A DNA stretch of 64,000 bases from an uncultured Cellvibrio sp. (GTDB lineage Bacteria > Pseudomonadota > Gammaproteobacteria > Pseudomonadales > Cellvibrionaceae): NCBI GenBank assembly GCA_937958105.1, contig CALFXJ010000037.1, positions 1 through 64,000 on the forward strand, in the 5' to 3' direction. Shown here in pieces: positions 9,400-18,366 of this stretch. Each line of letters opens with the position of its first letter. The stretch's first letter is position 1. Position numbers and translations under genes: made by a program. A model generated the notes under the pieces. The model had not been told where the DNA came from. It ran no database searches and saw only the letters and a program-made list of their open reading frames with translations.

Positions 9400-10023
9400 T
9401 CAATCCAATTGCCATTGGCGAATGATCAGCGTCAGGCGAACATCGCCGTATTCGGCAGTGACGCGTCCGGGTAGTTGCAGCAGGGAATTGCCTGCGGGTA
9501 CTGACTGGTAATTCTGATACTGGATATGCCAGCCCGCCTGCTGCAACTCTGCGAGCCGGCCGGATTCATCCAGCTCCAGGCGGGCCACAGGGTGGTGCGG
9601 AGCCGGTACACCGCGCACCCAGTAGGCCAGATGCATCACGGGTAGCGTCCAGCCGGTGGTCTGGTAAATCAGGTCTTCGGCAGAGTCTGCCATCAAGGGG
9701 GCTTCGCCGGGCTGCTGCAGGGTGACCCGGCCGGGCTTGCCCCGAATCAGCAGTCGCCCCTGGCCAAAGGGACCGCTGAGGTCCAGGGTGTATTGACGTT
9801 CCTGGTTCTGCCAGCGGAGGTTGGCGCTGCCGTTATCGCCGGGGATGCGCACCCCCAGCTTGCCGGTTATCTGCCAGTAGGACAGGTTCTGAACCCGTAC
9901 CGAGTGGGTGCTCCAGTCTTGAGGTGGGGAAGGCAGGCGATGAGCACAGCCGGTTAACAGTGCCAACAACAAAATCGCCAGAGGATAAGTGCGTGCGAGT
10001 TTGTGTTGCGGGGGGTGCATCAT
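9400..10023 (-). CDS. lolB: Outer-membrane lipoprotein receptor LolB
   Basis: A 207-residue lipoprotein that accepts lipoproteins from LolA and inserts them in the outer membrane. A signal peptide ends in the lipobox LLTGC (Cys26). The mature part has the LolB pattern of alternating strands with W-Q-I-T-G-K-L-G-V and GPFGQGRLLIRG. It overlaps the preceding TPR gene by 4 nt (ATGA), implying translational coupling, and is followed by ispE, as expected for lolB. Confidence 0.93.
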   Translation of the reverse strand: MMHPPQHKLARTYPLAILLLALLTGCAHRLPSPPQDWSTHSVRVQNLSYWQITGKLGVRIPGDNGSANLRWQNQERQYTLDLSGPFGQGRLLIRGKPGRVTLQQPGEAPLMADSAEDLIYQTTGWTLPVMHLAYWVRGVPAPHHPVARLELDESGRLAELQQAGWHIQYQNYQSVPAGNSLLQLPGRVTAEYGDVRLTLIIRQWQLD

Positions 10024-11786
10024 TCCTGGTTTGCCTTGAGCCGTTGCATGGTGGAGGTTATGACTTCACTGCCCGGGGTAAGTTTTAGTGCATCTTCCCA
10101 GATTTGACGGGCTTCATCTTTTTCACCGATAACCCACAGCACTTCACCCAGGTGTGCGGCAATTTCTGCATCCGGGTAGGCCATATAAGCGCGTCGTAGA
10201 TAGATCAGCGCTTCGGGATAATTGCCCGTGCGGTAATGCAGCCAGCCCACGCTGTCGATGATCGCCGGGTCATCGGGGTTGAGGGTATAGGCCTTGATCA
10301 GAAGCTCACGGGCTTCCTCAAAGCGATCGGTTTTGTCGGTGAGGATGTAACCCAGCGCGTTGAGGGCCGCGGTATTATCGGGGTCCTGCTTGAGGATGGT
10401 TCGCAGATCCTGCTCTGCAGCCGCAAGCCGGTTGCGCTGGTCGTGAAGCAGCGCGCGGGCGAAGAGGAGGTTGCTCTGCTCCTCTGCCGGAGTGTTCTTG
10501 ATGGTGCGGTCAAGCAGGGTTTCAGCCTCATCCAGATACTTGTATTTGATGAGCGTCTGCGCGTGGATCAGATGAAGTCGGCTGGCTTGATCGGGAAGGC
10601 GATGCAGGGTGCGCTGCATGTGTTCAGTGGCGCTCACGAGGTCGCCGGTGCGGATCAGGATGTCCAGCAGGTTGACGGTGGCGGGCAGGAAATCATTGCC
10701 CTGGTCTACCTGCAGGTAATGAATCAGCGCAATCTCAAGATTGCCGCGATCTTCCGCCAGACGGCCCAGGTAGTAATGGGCTGTCGACAGGTGCTGATTG
10801 CGGTCCAGCAGTTTTTCAAAAGCGGTTACCGCTGTTTCCGTGTCTTTGCGCTCGAGTGCAATGATCCCGAGGGACAACAGCAGGTCGCCATCGTGAGGAA
10901 CCTGTTCGGTCAGGATTTCAAACTGCTCCTGGGCCAGCCCCAGGTCGTGATGAGTCAGGATACGGGCATATTGCAGGCGCAGGCGGATGTTGTCCGGGTG
11001 CTGTTCCAGCAGGGCTGTCATGCGGGCGATGGCTTCTTCGTCGCGCTTGAGCTGATGGAGCAGGTTGGCTTCCAGAATGGCCGCCGGAATACTGCGTGGA
11101 TTCTGGCGGAGCACTGTCTGGGCGTAGCCTAATGCCTCGTCGAGTTTCTCCTGCTGCTGCAGGAGGATACCGGCACCGACCAATAGCTGCTCATCCCGGG
11201 GGTGAGTGGCGAGCAGGTCCAGATATTCCTGCAGCAGGGTGGCCCGTTGCTCATCAGTGAGGTTGGTGGCGTTGGCGGCGATATTCTGGAACAGGGTTTC
11301 CTCGCCTTTATTAAGCAGACGGCGCGACATCTCGAAAGCTTCAAGATGACGACCATTCTGCATCAGCGTCATGGAAGCATTGGCGAGGGCTTCACTGCTC
11401 TCCGGGGCGGCTTCCGCCCAGATTACCGCCGACTCCATAGCGACTTCGTCATTGCGCAGGAAGCGCGCAATCATGGTGGCGCGCTCGGCAACCTGCGGGT
11501 CGCGGGTTTCCTTGGCCTGCTGGGCGTAGTTGCTCAGTGCTATATCAAACTGCTGGCGGCTGCCGGCGATCTCGGCGGCGAGCAGGGAGTAGAGGGTTTC
11601 GCGGGAAAAAGGACGCTCGGGAGCCTTGGGCGTATCAGAAGCATCTGGCGCAGCAGGCGCAGGAGTCTCAACAGCGGCGGGTGCCGCTGGTTCGGGAGTC
11701 TGGTCGGGGGTGGCTTGCAGGGCGCAACCGCAGACGAGCCAGCAACTCAACAGGCTGGCGGGAATAAACTGAGAACCTACTTTCAT
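10020..11786 (-). CDS. TPR-repeat lipoprotein upstream of lolB
   Basis: A 588-residue protein with a short signal ending WLVCGC, so probably a lipoprotein, then a proline/alanine-rich linker (about 25-55) and many tetratricopeptide repeats to the end. Examples are DTETAVTAFEKLLDRNQHLSTAHYYLGRLAEDRGN and AALNALGYILTDKTDRFEEARELLIKAYTLNPDDPA, each shown here only as the recognisable repeat pattern. Homologous TPR proteins sit upstream of lolB in pseudomonads, and the 4-nt overlap with lolB points to a role linked to the cell envelope. The exact function is unknown; TPR arrays usually carry protein partners. Confidence 0.85.
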   Translation of the reverse strand: MKVGSQFIPASLLSCWLVCGCALQATPDQTPEPAAPAAVETPAPAAPDASDTPKAPERPFSRETLYSLLAAEIAGSRQQFDIALSNYAQQAKETRDPQVAERATMIARFLRNDEVAMESAVIWAEAAPESSEALANASMTLMQNGRHLEAFEMSRRLLNKGEETLFQNIAANATNLTDEQRATLLQEYLDLLATHPRDEQLLVGAGILLQQQEKLDEALGYAQTVLRQNPRSIPAAILEANLLHQLKRDEEAIARMTALLEQHPDNIRLRLQYARILTHHDLGLAQEQFEILTEQVPHDGDLLLSLGIIALERKDTETAVTAFEKLLDRNQHLSTAHYYLGRLAEDRGNLEIALIHYLQVDQGNDFLPATVNLLDILIRTGDLVSATEHMQRTLHRLPDQASRLHLIHAQTLIKYKYLDEAETLLDRTIKNTPAEEQSNLLFARALLHDQRNRLAAAEQDLRTILKQDPDNTAALNALGYILTDKTDRFEEARELLIKAYTLNPDDPAIIDSVGWLHYRTGNYPEALIYLRRAYMAYPDAEIAAHLGEVLWVIGEKDEARQIWEDALKLTPGSEVITSTMQRLKANQE

Positions 11787-11903
11787 GCTTCAGACAAATC
11801 CGGAATCAGGGGCTTGCGATGCGGCCAGTCATCATAAACATAGTGGCGCTTTATCTCTACAGACGCATCGGTATAACTAAGTAAAAAACTGTTCATTGCG
11901 TTA

Positions 11904-14360
11904 TTAGCGTCCGCGGGTCGTCAAGGGCGTTCGGGAGCACCTCGTTCCCGGGCGGATCACCAGGAAGAATAGCTGAGCCAGCAGGAGCGCGAGCAGAGTG
12001 GTATTTAATGCGCCACCGCCTGATTTATCCTTGCTGCTTGGGGATGGCGTGCTGGAACTGCTGTCGGCCAGCAGGACACTGGCCTGAGCCGCCGCAGCCA
12101 GATGCTCACCTTTCAGGGCCACCGGAACCGTTCGGCTACTACTGGCTCCGGCGAGGCGGGTGACGCGGACCGCTTTGCTGCCGGATTCCTGATCTGCCCA
12201 GATGACTTTCGCTGGTTCGATCCTGATCACCTGGCTGCCCGCTTCATCCAGCGCCAGATCCACCGCCACTTCCCCATCTTTGCCGCCCATGCGCTTAAGC
12301 ACCAGCGTACCCTCCGGGGTGTCCTCACTCAGCGTGAGCTTGGTGGTTGTGAAGCCGATGTGGCCGGTTCCAGGAGTGCCGTTGATGACCACGCTGGCCA
12401 TAGCAGGAGCACTTAAAGTCGCTCCCCCCTGAGGGTCGAGCAGGCGCACGAAGAACAGCTCGTGGGGTTCGTCATCCAAGGCATCCTCGGCAATGCTGAT
12501 AGAAAAGGTCTTGGTGCCCCCTTCGCCATCGGCCCACGCCAGACGTCCGGAAGTCATGGCAAAGTCATCTGTTCCGGCACTGCCGGTCCGCGTCTCATAC
12601 CCGACACTGACGGCGCCGGTGGTGCCGGGTCCGCGGGATACTGTCACAAGTAGGGTCTGGCCTTCGTCGCTGCGATATTCCCGGGCGCTGAACGACAGGC
12701 TGCCCTGATCCACATCCAGCGTGTTGTCGCGCACCAGGTAGAGGCCGCTGTTGATATCGCTGATCAGCACCAGTCCGCTGGGAAGGAAAGGATAAGTGCC
12801 CCAGGCGCCGTTAAAGGCGGGGCGATCGCTGATGGGGTAGGTATCGAAGAAACCGGCTTCCGCCGGGGCGGCGGGGTTGGTGATGTCCAGTATCGTGAGG
12901 CCGCGCTCGTAATTGGACATGTAGTAGCGGTTGCCGCGCACAAAGCCGTTATGGTCGATGGCGCGGGTCGGACCGGTGAAGGTGCTGAGCAACACCGGTC
13001 GGGTAAAGTCGGAAACGTCAAAGAAGCGCAGGGTGGTGTTGATGCCGTAGACCTGCTCATCCAGCTCGTCGTGTACCGACACCACCAGTTTGTCTTCGCT
13101 CCACCAGCCGGAATGGACATAGCTGGCCTGGGGATAGCTGGTGCGTGACAGCTCCACCGGGGTGCGGTTGTCAGTTTTGTCCCACAGGCGAACATCGTTC
13201 TCATTGAAGTCAAACAGGATGTCGCAGTAGTCACTGGCGTTGACGCACTGGGAGTCTTTGCGCTCATCGTAGACGACCATGGACGCCACGTCGTGGCTGT
13301 AGTTAGCGCGCGAATTGCTGGCGTTGCGGTACACCGGTTCCGGATCGACAGGGTTAGTCAGGACATAGGTATTAAACGCGCCGCCATTGTTGTTGCTGCC
13401 GGCCAGGTGCAGAAAGGGCTTTAGGCCGGGCAGGGGAACGCCGGTACTGTAATCAACGTTGCTCAGGTAGACGTTGTGGGCGCTGATATCTGTCATGTCA
13501 GTATTAGCCAGAGTGGCGCGCACCGGCAGCTCATTCAGGTCGATGATCTGCAGGCCCACCTCCGCATTATCGGCCGTAACGTAAGCATAGGATTTCCACA
13601 CCCCCTCGCTGAGGGAAAACTGCTGCAGGACTTTGATATCCCGCCAGGTGGTGTCCTGGCCCGGTATGCGGGAAACCACCCGGGGCTGGTCGGCAAGTGT
13701 GACATCCACGACTACCGTACCGTTGCGCAATCCCATAATGGCGTATTCACGACCGTCATTGAGGTCGTAATGGCCCCAGATATCATTGCCCTGCGTATTA
13801 CCACCCAGATCGCGCAGAGGCACATGGGCTACCAGATCAATCCTGCTGCATGGGAACTGCCCGGCGCTGCCGTTGGTGCAGGTCACATTCACCTGCTTGC
13901 GCTGCATTGCATCCACGGCTTCCATCTTGTCAGAGAGCTGCAGGCTGTCGGCTTCATCCAGTCCTTTCCGGTCCACAATGACGGTAAAACCTTTTTCCGC
14001 CAGCTCATCCGCGTATTCCGGCGGTACGCCGACAAGGCGGGTGGGGTGCTGACTGGCGTCACGCTTGTAGGATCTGGAGTACCCGCCTTTGACGGGCACA
14101 ACATTGCTGATGAGGTAAAACAGCGTATTGATGTCTTCTATGTCATAGCTGCCGGCTGCCACCAGGATATTGTCGCCCTTGCTGGCTTGTTGCGCGGCGT
14201 AACCGATGGTTCGGCAGGGGGCGGAAGGATCATCACAGCGGCCTTTATCTTCGCCGTCCTCCGCAACATAGCGCGGTTTGTCATGCTCCGCATGGGCCGC
14301 TGCAAGTTGGGGCAGCAAGGCCAGCGTCAGAGAGAATAAAAGCGCGGAGGTGGATTTCAT
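11904..14360 (-). CDS. Secreted choice-of-anchor B family protein with Calx-beta repeats and GlyGly-CTERM-like tail
   Basis: An 818-residue exported protein. It has a signal peptide ending LAAAHA, a short cysteine-containing segment (CDDPSAPCRTIGYAAQQA) resembling the start of parallel beta-helix DUF1565 proteins, and a long LVIVD-repeat/choice-of-anchor B region (for example ILDITNPAAPAEAGFFDTY and ISDINSGLYLVRD). Two Calx-beta-like repeats follow around residues 565-765. The end is a Ser/Pro-rich linker, GGG, a hydrophobic stretch (NTTLLALLLAQLFFLVI) and a basic tail, like a GlyGly-CTERM sorting signal processed by rhombosortase. The tail after the hydrophobic stretch is longer than usual. 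The start at 14360 is preferred because it begins the signal peptide; a start at 14393 or 14387 is possible. Function unknown, likely a cell-surface protein. Confidence 0.8.
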   Translation of the reverse strand: MKSTSALLFSLTLALLPQLAAAHAEHDKPRYVAEDGEDKGRCDDPSAPCRTIGYAAQQASKGDNILVAAGSYDIEDINTLFYLISNVVPVKGGYSRSYKRDASQHPTRLVGVPPEYADELAEKGFTVIVDRKGLDEADSLQLSDKMEAVDAMQRKQVNVTCTNGSAGQFPCSRIDLVAHVPLRDLGGNTQGNDIWGHYDLNDGREYAIMGLRNGTVVVDVTLADQPRVVSRIPGQDTTWRDIKVLQQFSLSEGVWKSYAYVTADNAEVGLQIIDLNELPVRATLANTDMTDISAHNVYLSNVDYSTGVPLPGLKPFLHLAGSNNNGGAFNTYVLTNPVDPEPVYRNASNSRANYSHDVASMVVYDERKDSQCVNASDYCDILFDFNENDVRLWDKTDNRTPVELSRTSYPQASYVHSGWWSEDKLVVSVHDELDEQVYGINTTLRFFDVSDFTRPVLLSTFTGPTRAIDHNGFVRGNRYYMSNYERGLTILDITNPAAPAEAGFFDTYPISDRPAFNGAWGTYPFLPSGLVLISDINSGLYLVRDNTLDVDQGSLSFSAREYRSDEGQTLLVTVSRGPGTTGAVSVGYETRTGSAGTDDFAMTSGRLAWADGEGGTKTFSISIAEDALDDEPHELFFVRLLDPQGGATLSAPAMASVVINGTPGTGHIGFTTTKLTLSEDTPEGTLVLKRMGGKDGEVAVDLALDEAGSQVIRIEPAKVIWADQESGSKAVRVTRLAGASSSRTVPVALKGEHLAAAAQASVLLADSSSSTPSPSSKDKSGGGALNTTLLALLLAQLFFLVIRPGTRCSRTPLTTRGR

Positions 14361-14524
14361 GGTCTTGTTATATCTCGTTGTGGACATGAGCATAAAAAAG
14401 TCACCTAGGATACGCCCTTGGCCAGGAAGAGGGTGTGACGCAGTGTGGAGCTTCCATGGTAGCAGGGCGCGATTTTAATCATCCGCTCAGTGCTGGGAGA
14501 ACTGGGACTACAGGATAGCCAGCA

Positions 14525-15112
14525 CTATAGATAGTCCCGCAGCAGGTCCCGCGCCCAATCCGGCAGTTCATTGGTATGGAGATTCGGGATGCCAGCTTTC
14601 AGGCTGGCCACCCGCCGCAGAGGCGCGTCCCAGCGGCTGTTGTCCAGCAGATACACTTCATCTGCCAGGGACAGCGCCGCCTTGATGTGAGTCAAGGTGC
14701 GCGGAATCCGGGTTTCAATCTTATCGTCGGGCACATTATGGCCGCCTTCGCTGACCCGTTGCGCCACGCGCGCCTTGTTCAATTCGCTGTTATCCAGATG
14801 AATAAATACCAGCACTATCTCATAGCCGAGTGCTTTCGCCCGGGCCATGAAGTCAATCTTGGAAGGGTGGGAGAACACGGTTTCGAAGCAGAAGCTCACG
14901 CCTTTGTCGAGCAGATCGTAGCGCAGCTTTTCAGCCACCCGGGCGGCGGTATAGCTGGCGGCTTCGGTTTGGTCCGGGGCGAGGTCCCGGGCAATGTTGT
15001 CGGCATTCACCAGCGCCATGCCGCGGGGTTGCAGTGCAGTGCGATAAAAAGTGCTTTTGCCGGCGCCATTGCCACCGGCGAGCAGCCAGAGTTGTTTGTG
15101 GGGTTGGGGCAC
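14525..15112 (-). CDS. Zeta-toxin-family P-loop kinase (toxin of a TA pair)
   Basis: A 195-residue protein with a Walker A motif at the N terminus (LLAGGNGAGKST), NADNIARDLAP, SFCFETVFSHPSKI and a late LLDNS motif, the pattern of small zeta-like kinases. Characterised zeta toxins phosphorylate UDP-N-acetylglucosamine and block cell-wall synthesis; whether this branch does so is unknown. It lies 15 nt downstream of the ParD-like gene on the same strand, so the two should form one operon with the antitoxin first. It could be a non-toxic relative of the same ATPase family. Confidence 0.8.
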   Translation of the reverse strand: MPQPHKQLWLLAGGNGAGKSTFYRTALQPRGMALVNADNIARDLAPDQTEAASYTAARVAEKLRYDLLDKGVSFCFETVFSHPSKIDFMARAKALGYEIVLVFIHLDNSELNKARVAQRVSEGGHNVPDDKIETRIPRTLTHIKAALSLADEVYLLDNSRWDAPLRRVASLKAGIPNLHTNELPDWARDLLRDYL

Positions 15113-15127
15113 GAAAGGATGAACCCG

Positions 15128-15532
15128 CTAGCCGATCTGCGGAATAAACTGGCCATTGAGAAAGCGGCCGGTAACTACGCGCCCGTCGGGATGCACCTGT
15201 TCCAATAGCCCGGGCGCGGCCTGACTGGCCTGATAGCGCACTTTGGCCGCGCTGACATGCTGGCTGAGCAGGCCGCTGTCCCGCGCCACGTCCAGATCAG
15301 CAAAGACGTCATCGGCGGCAACAGGCCCGGAATGGATGGGTTCTACGCGTAACTGGGCCAGTCCTTCGCGCAGCGCGATGACCGTTTCGGCATCAAGCTC
15401 GCGCTCCACGGCACGGCCCAGTTCGGCCCAGTATTCAATCTGCCGGGGTGTCGTGCGTTTAAACAGGTGAGCCATTGCGGCTGCGGCTTCCACCAGTTTG
15501 TGATCGAGCCTTAAAGGGGATGAAACAGCCAT
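15128..15532 (-). CDS. ParD-like antitoxin (type II TA)
   Basis: A 134-residue protein. Its first half (MAVSSPLRLDHKLVEAAAAM, HLFKRTTPRQIEYWAELGRAVE) matches the ParD-like antitoxin family with a predicted ribbon-helix-helix DNA-binding part. The second half carries RVVTGRFLNGQFIP, a short motif seen in toxin-binding tails. The start at 15532 is firm: a strong GAGGAGG ribosome site lies 6-7 nt upstream, while the longer open frame to 15676 would read through the promoter. The partner toxin follows at once, and the promoter carries a perfect palindrome, fitting autoregulation. Confidence 0.8.
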   Translation of the reverse strand: MAVSSPLRLDHKLVEAAAAMAHLFKRTTPRQIEYWAELGRAVERELDAETVIALREGLAQLRVEPIHSGPVAADDVFADLDVARDSGLLSQHVSAAKVRYQASQAAPGLLEQVHPDGRVVTGRFLNGQFIPQIG

Positions 15533-15588
15533 GGTGACCTCCTCGGAGAATCGATTTTTGTCCCAGAAATGGGTAGCAAGATGAAACA

Positions 15589-15617
15589 AATGTAGCATTA
15601 CGCTACAGCGCTGTCGA
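15589..15617 (-). promoter_or_regulatory. TA promoter with palindromic operator
   Basis: Minus-strand promoter: -35 TCGACA (15612-15617), 17-bp spacer, extended -10 TGC-TACATT (15589-15594 for the hexamer). The palindrome TGTAGCATTACGCTACA (15591-15607), with 6-bp arms TGTAGC/GCTACA, covers the -10 and spacer. A repressor bound here would block RNA polymerase, as is usual for type II antitoxins. The site lies about 60 bp upstream of the antitoxin start. Confidence 0.75.
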
Positions 15618-15709
15618 GGGGCTGGTCGCGGTGAAACCAAACTCCCCCTTGTCAGCAGCCCCCCGGGACCGGACAATGACGCCCTTTAATTTATGACCAC
15701 CCGTTCTGC

Positions 15710-16987
15710 ATGACCCTACTGGCCTTCGGTATCAACCACAATACTGCGCCTCTTGCGATCCGCGAGCGGGTAGCCTTTGCGCCGGAACAAGTGGCCGAAG
15801 CGCTGCATCTGGCCCGCAGGCAGGCGGGGCTGGCGGAGGTGACCATCCTTTCCACCTGCAACCGCACGGAAATCTATGCCAGCAGCCAGGGGGAACCGCA
15901 GGCGCTGTTCGACTGGCTGGTGGAGCATACCGCCATCAGCGCCGCCGATCTGGAACATTGCTTCTATTGTTACCGCGATGAAGAAGCCGTGCGTCATATG
16001 ATGAAGGTAGCCGGCGGACTGGACTCGCTGGTACTGGGTGAGCCCCAGATCCTCGGGCAGATGAAATCAGCCTTCGCCGTGGCCCGCGATGCCGGTACCA
16101 TCGGCGGGGAGCTGCTCGGCGCCTTTCAGCAGGTATTCGGCATTGCCAAGCGTGTGCGGACTGAAACCGCCATCGGGGAAAACCCGGTATCGGTGGCCTA
16201 CGCGGCCGTCACCCTCGCGCAGCAGATCTTTTCCAATCTCAAGCAGGACACGGCATTGCTGATCGGTGCGGGTGAAACCATTGAGCTGGTGGCCCGGCAT
16301 CTGGCAGAGCAGGGTATCAAGAAGATGATCGTGGCTAACCGCACCCTGGACCGCGCCCAGCGCCTGGCCCGGGAGTTCCTGGGAGATGCCATCCTGCTCT
16401 CTGACATCCCTGAGCACCTGCACCGTGCGGACATTGTTATTTCCTCCACCGCCAGCCAATTGCCGCTGCTGGGCAAGGGCGCGGTGGAATCAGCACTTAA
16501 AAAGCGTAAACACAAGCCCATGTTCATGCTGGACATCGCCGTGCCCCGCGATATAGAGGCACAGGTGGGAGAGCTTGACGACGTTTATCTGTACACCGTG
16601 GATGACCTGCATGCGGTCATCGACGAGAACAAAAAGTCCCGGGTCGCGGCTGCGGATAAAGCGGAAGACATCATTGAAGAGGGTGTTGAACAATACCGTC
16701 GCCACACCCGCGCACTTAATGCCGTTGCGACCATCAAAGCGTATCGGAGCAAGGCGGAAAGCCTGCGTGACGCCGAGCTGGTCAAGGCACAGCGTCTGCT
16801 CGAAAGCGGCGCCGACGCGAGCCAGGTGCTGCAACAGTTCGCACGCAACCTGACCAACAAATTAATCCATACTCCGACTGCCACCTTGAAGGATGCCAGT
16901 GCCAACGGGCGCACTGAGCTGATCCAGGTAGCGCAGGAGTTATTTGATTTATCTACTGACGATATCGAAAAAAGCGAGTCTGAATGA
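15710..16987 (+). CDS. hemA: Glutamyl-tRNA reductase
   Basis: HemA (425 residues) reduces glutamyl-tRNA to glutamate-1-semialdehyde, the first step of C5 heme synthesis. The catalytic Cys50 lies in STCNRTEIY; the NADPH-binding LLIGAGETIELVARHL is near residue 185, and the C-terminal dimerisation helices run from about 315. No clear ribosome site precedes the ATG at 15710, but MTLLAFGINHNTAPL is the standard N terminus. Its stop overlaps prfA by 4 nt. It is divergent from the TA operon and starts the conserved hemA-prfA-prmC-moeB order. Confidence 0.96.
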   Translation: MTLLAFGINHNTAPLAIRERVAFAPEQVAEALHLARRQAGLAEVTILSTCNRTEIYASSQGEPQALFDWLVEHTAISAADLEHCFYCYRDEEAVRHMMKVAGGLDSLVLGEPQILGQMKSAFAVARDAGTIGGELLGAFQQVFGIAKRVRTETAIGENPVSVAYAAVTLAQQIFSNLKQDTALLIGAGETIELVARHLAEQGIKKMIVANRTLDRAQRLAREFLGDAILLSDIPEHLHRADIVISSTASQLPLLGKGAVESALKKRKHKPMFMLDIAVPRDIEAQVGELDDVYLYTVDDLHAVIDENKKSRVAAADKAEDIIEEGVEQYRRHTRALNAVATIKAYRSKAESLRDAELVKAQRLLESGADASQVLQQFARNLTNKLIHTPTATLKDASANGRTELIQVAQELFDLSTDDIEKSESE

Positions 16988-18066
16988 AAGCATCGATCCT
17001 GGAAAAACTGCAGCGACTGAGCGAGCGTTATGAAGAAGTCAGTGCGCTTCTGTCTGAAGCGGACATCATCAATAACCAGAATAAATTTCGCGAGCTGTCG
17101 AAAGAGTTTTCCGAGCTGGAGCCTATTGTCCAGGGATATCAGCGCTATCAACAACTGCTTGATAACATGGCGGAAGCCAAACAATGGCTTGCCGGCGACG
17201 ACCCGGATATGAAGGCCATGGCCGAAGAAGAACTCGCGGCCTGCGAAGAGCAACTGGAGCCCATGAGTCTTGAGCTGCAGCGCCTGCTGCTGCCCAAGGA
17301 CCCCAACGATGATAAAAACTGTTACCTCGAAATTCGTGCCGGGACCGGCGGTGATGAAGCGGCCATTTTTTCCGGCGATTTATTCCGCATGTACTCCAAG
17401 TATGCCGAGCAGCAGGGCTGGCGGGTGGAAGTGCTGAGCCAGAACGAAGGCGAACATGGCGGCTTCAAGGAAATCATTACCCTGGTGACGGGGCAGGGTG
17501 TTTACTCAAAATTGAAATTTGAATCCGGCGCACACCGTGTGCAGCGCGTACCGGAAACCGAATCACAGGGGCGCATCCACACCTCGGCCTGTACCGTGGC
17601 TGTGATGCCGGAGGCGGATGAGCTGGAAGAGGTCAACATCAACAAAGCTGACCTGCGCATTGATACCTTTCGTTCATCAGGTGCCGGTGGACAGCACGTC
17701 AACAAAACCGACTCGGCAATCCGCATTACCCACATCCCTACCGGCATCGTGGTGGAGTGTCAGGATGAACGCTCGCAACACAAAAACCGTGCGCGCGCCA
17801 TGTCACTGCTGGCTACCAAGCTGAAGACCATGCAGGAAGATGCCGCACAGAAATCGCTGTCCGATGAGCGGCGCAACCTGGTGGGCAGTGGCGATCGCTC
17901 CGAACGCATCCGCACCTACAACTATCCCCAGGGCCGCGTGACCGATCACCGAATTAACTTAACGCTTTACTCACTGGACGCGGTCATGGAAGGCGAACTG
18001 GACAGTGTGATCCAGCCATTGGTCAACGAATACCAGGCAGACCAACTGGCTGCCCTGGCAGACTAA
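16984..18066 (+). CDS. prfA: Peptide chain release factor 1
   Basis: RF1 (360 residues) recognises UAA and UAG stops. It shows the GTGGDEAAIF segment, the PETESQGRIHTSA loop, the codon-reading PxT region equivalent, and the catalytic GGQ in SSGAGGQHVNKTDSA, whose Gln is methylated by PrmC, encoded next downstream. Start and stop fit the family length. The ATGA overlap with hemA suggests coupled translation. Confidence 0.97.
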   Translation: MKASILEKLQRLSERYEEVSALLSEADIINNQNKFRELSKEFSELEPIVQGYQRYQQLLDNMAEAKQWLAGDDPDMKAMAEEELAACEEQLEPMSLELQRLLLPKDPNDDKNCYLEIRAGTGGDEAAIFSGDLFRMYSKYAEQQGWRVEVLSQNEGEHGGFKEIITLVTGQGVYSKLKFESGAHRVQRVPETESQGRIHTSACTVAVMPEADELEEVNINKADLRIDTFRSSGAGGQHVNKTDSAIRITHIPTGIVVECQDERSQHKNRARAMSLLATKLKTMQEDAAQKSLSDERRNLVGSGDRSERIRTYNYPQGRVTDHRINLTLYSLDAVMEGELDSVIQPLVNEYQADQLAALAD

Positions 18067-18106
18067 CCCGCCTGCCACGCAGGACGAACTAACAGTAATC
18101 GGATCT

Positions 18107-18290
18107 GTAGGCCGATTAGCCGTAGGTCGGATTAGCGCAGCGTAATCCGACAAGCGCCAAGCCCGCTCACATACGCAGGCGCAACAAACGTAGGTCGGAT
18201 TAGCGAAGCGTAATCCGACAAGCCACAGCAGTCAGGACTGCACCAGGTTGTGTGAAAATGTAGGTCGGATCAGCACCGCGTAATCCGACA
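18107..18290. repeat. REP-like palindrome cluster, three full copies and a half copy
   Basis: Copies in the same orientation at 18121-18152, 18189-18220 and 18260-18290 (the last diverged: GGATCAGCACCGCGTAATCC), plus a degenerate half at 18107-18120. They fill the prfA-prmC gap of 300 bp, which holds no other gene and no recognisable promoter. The cluster splits an otherwise tight operon, so prmC expression may depend on reading through these hairpins. Confidence 0.9.
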
Positions 18291-18366
18291 AGCCTCAACA
18301 GCAACACCTTCGCACAGCCTGATCAAAAGCAACTCAACCCCCACAAAACTATCGGTCCATAACCCC

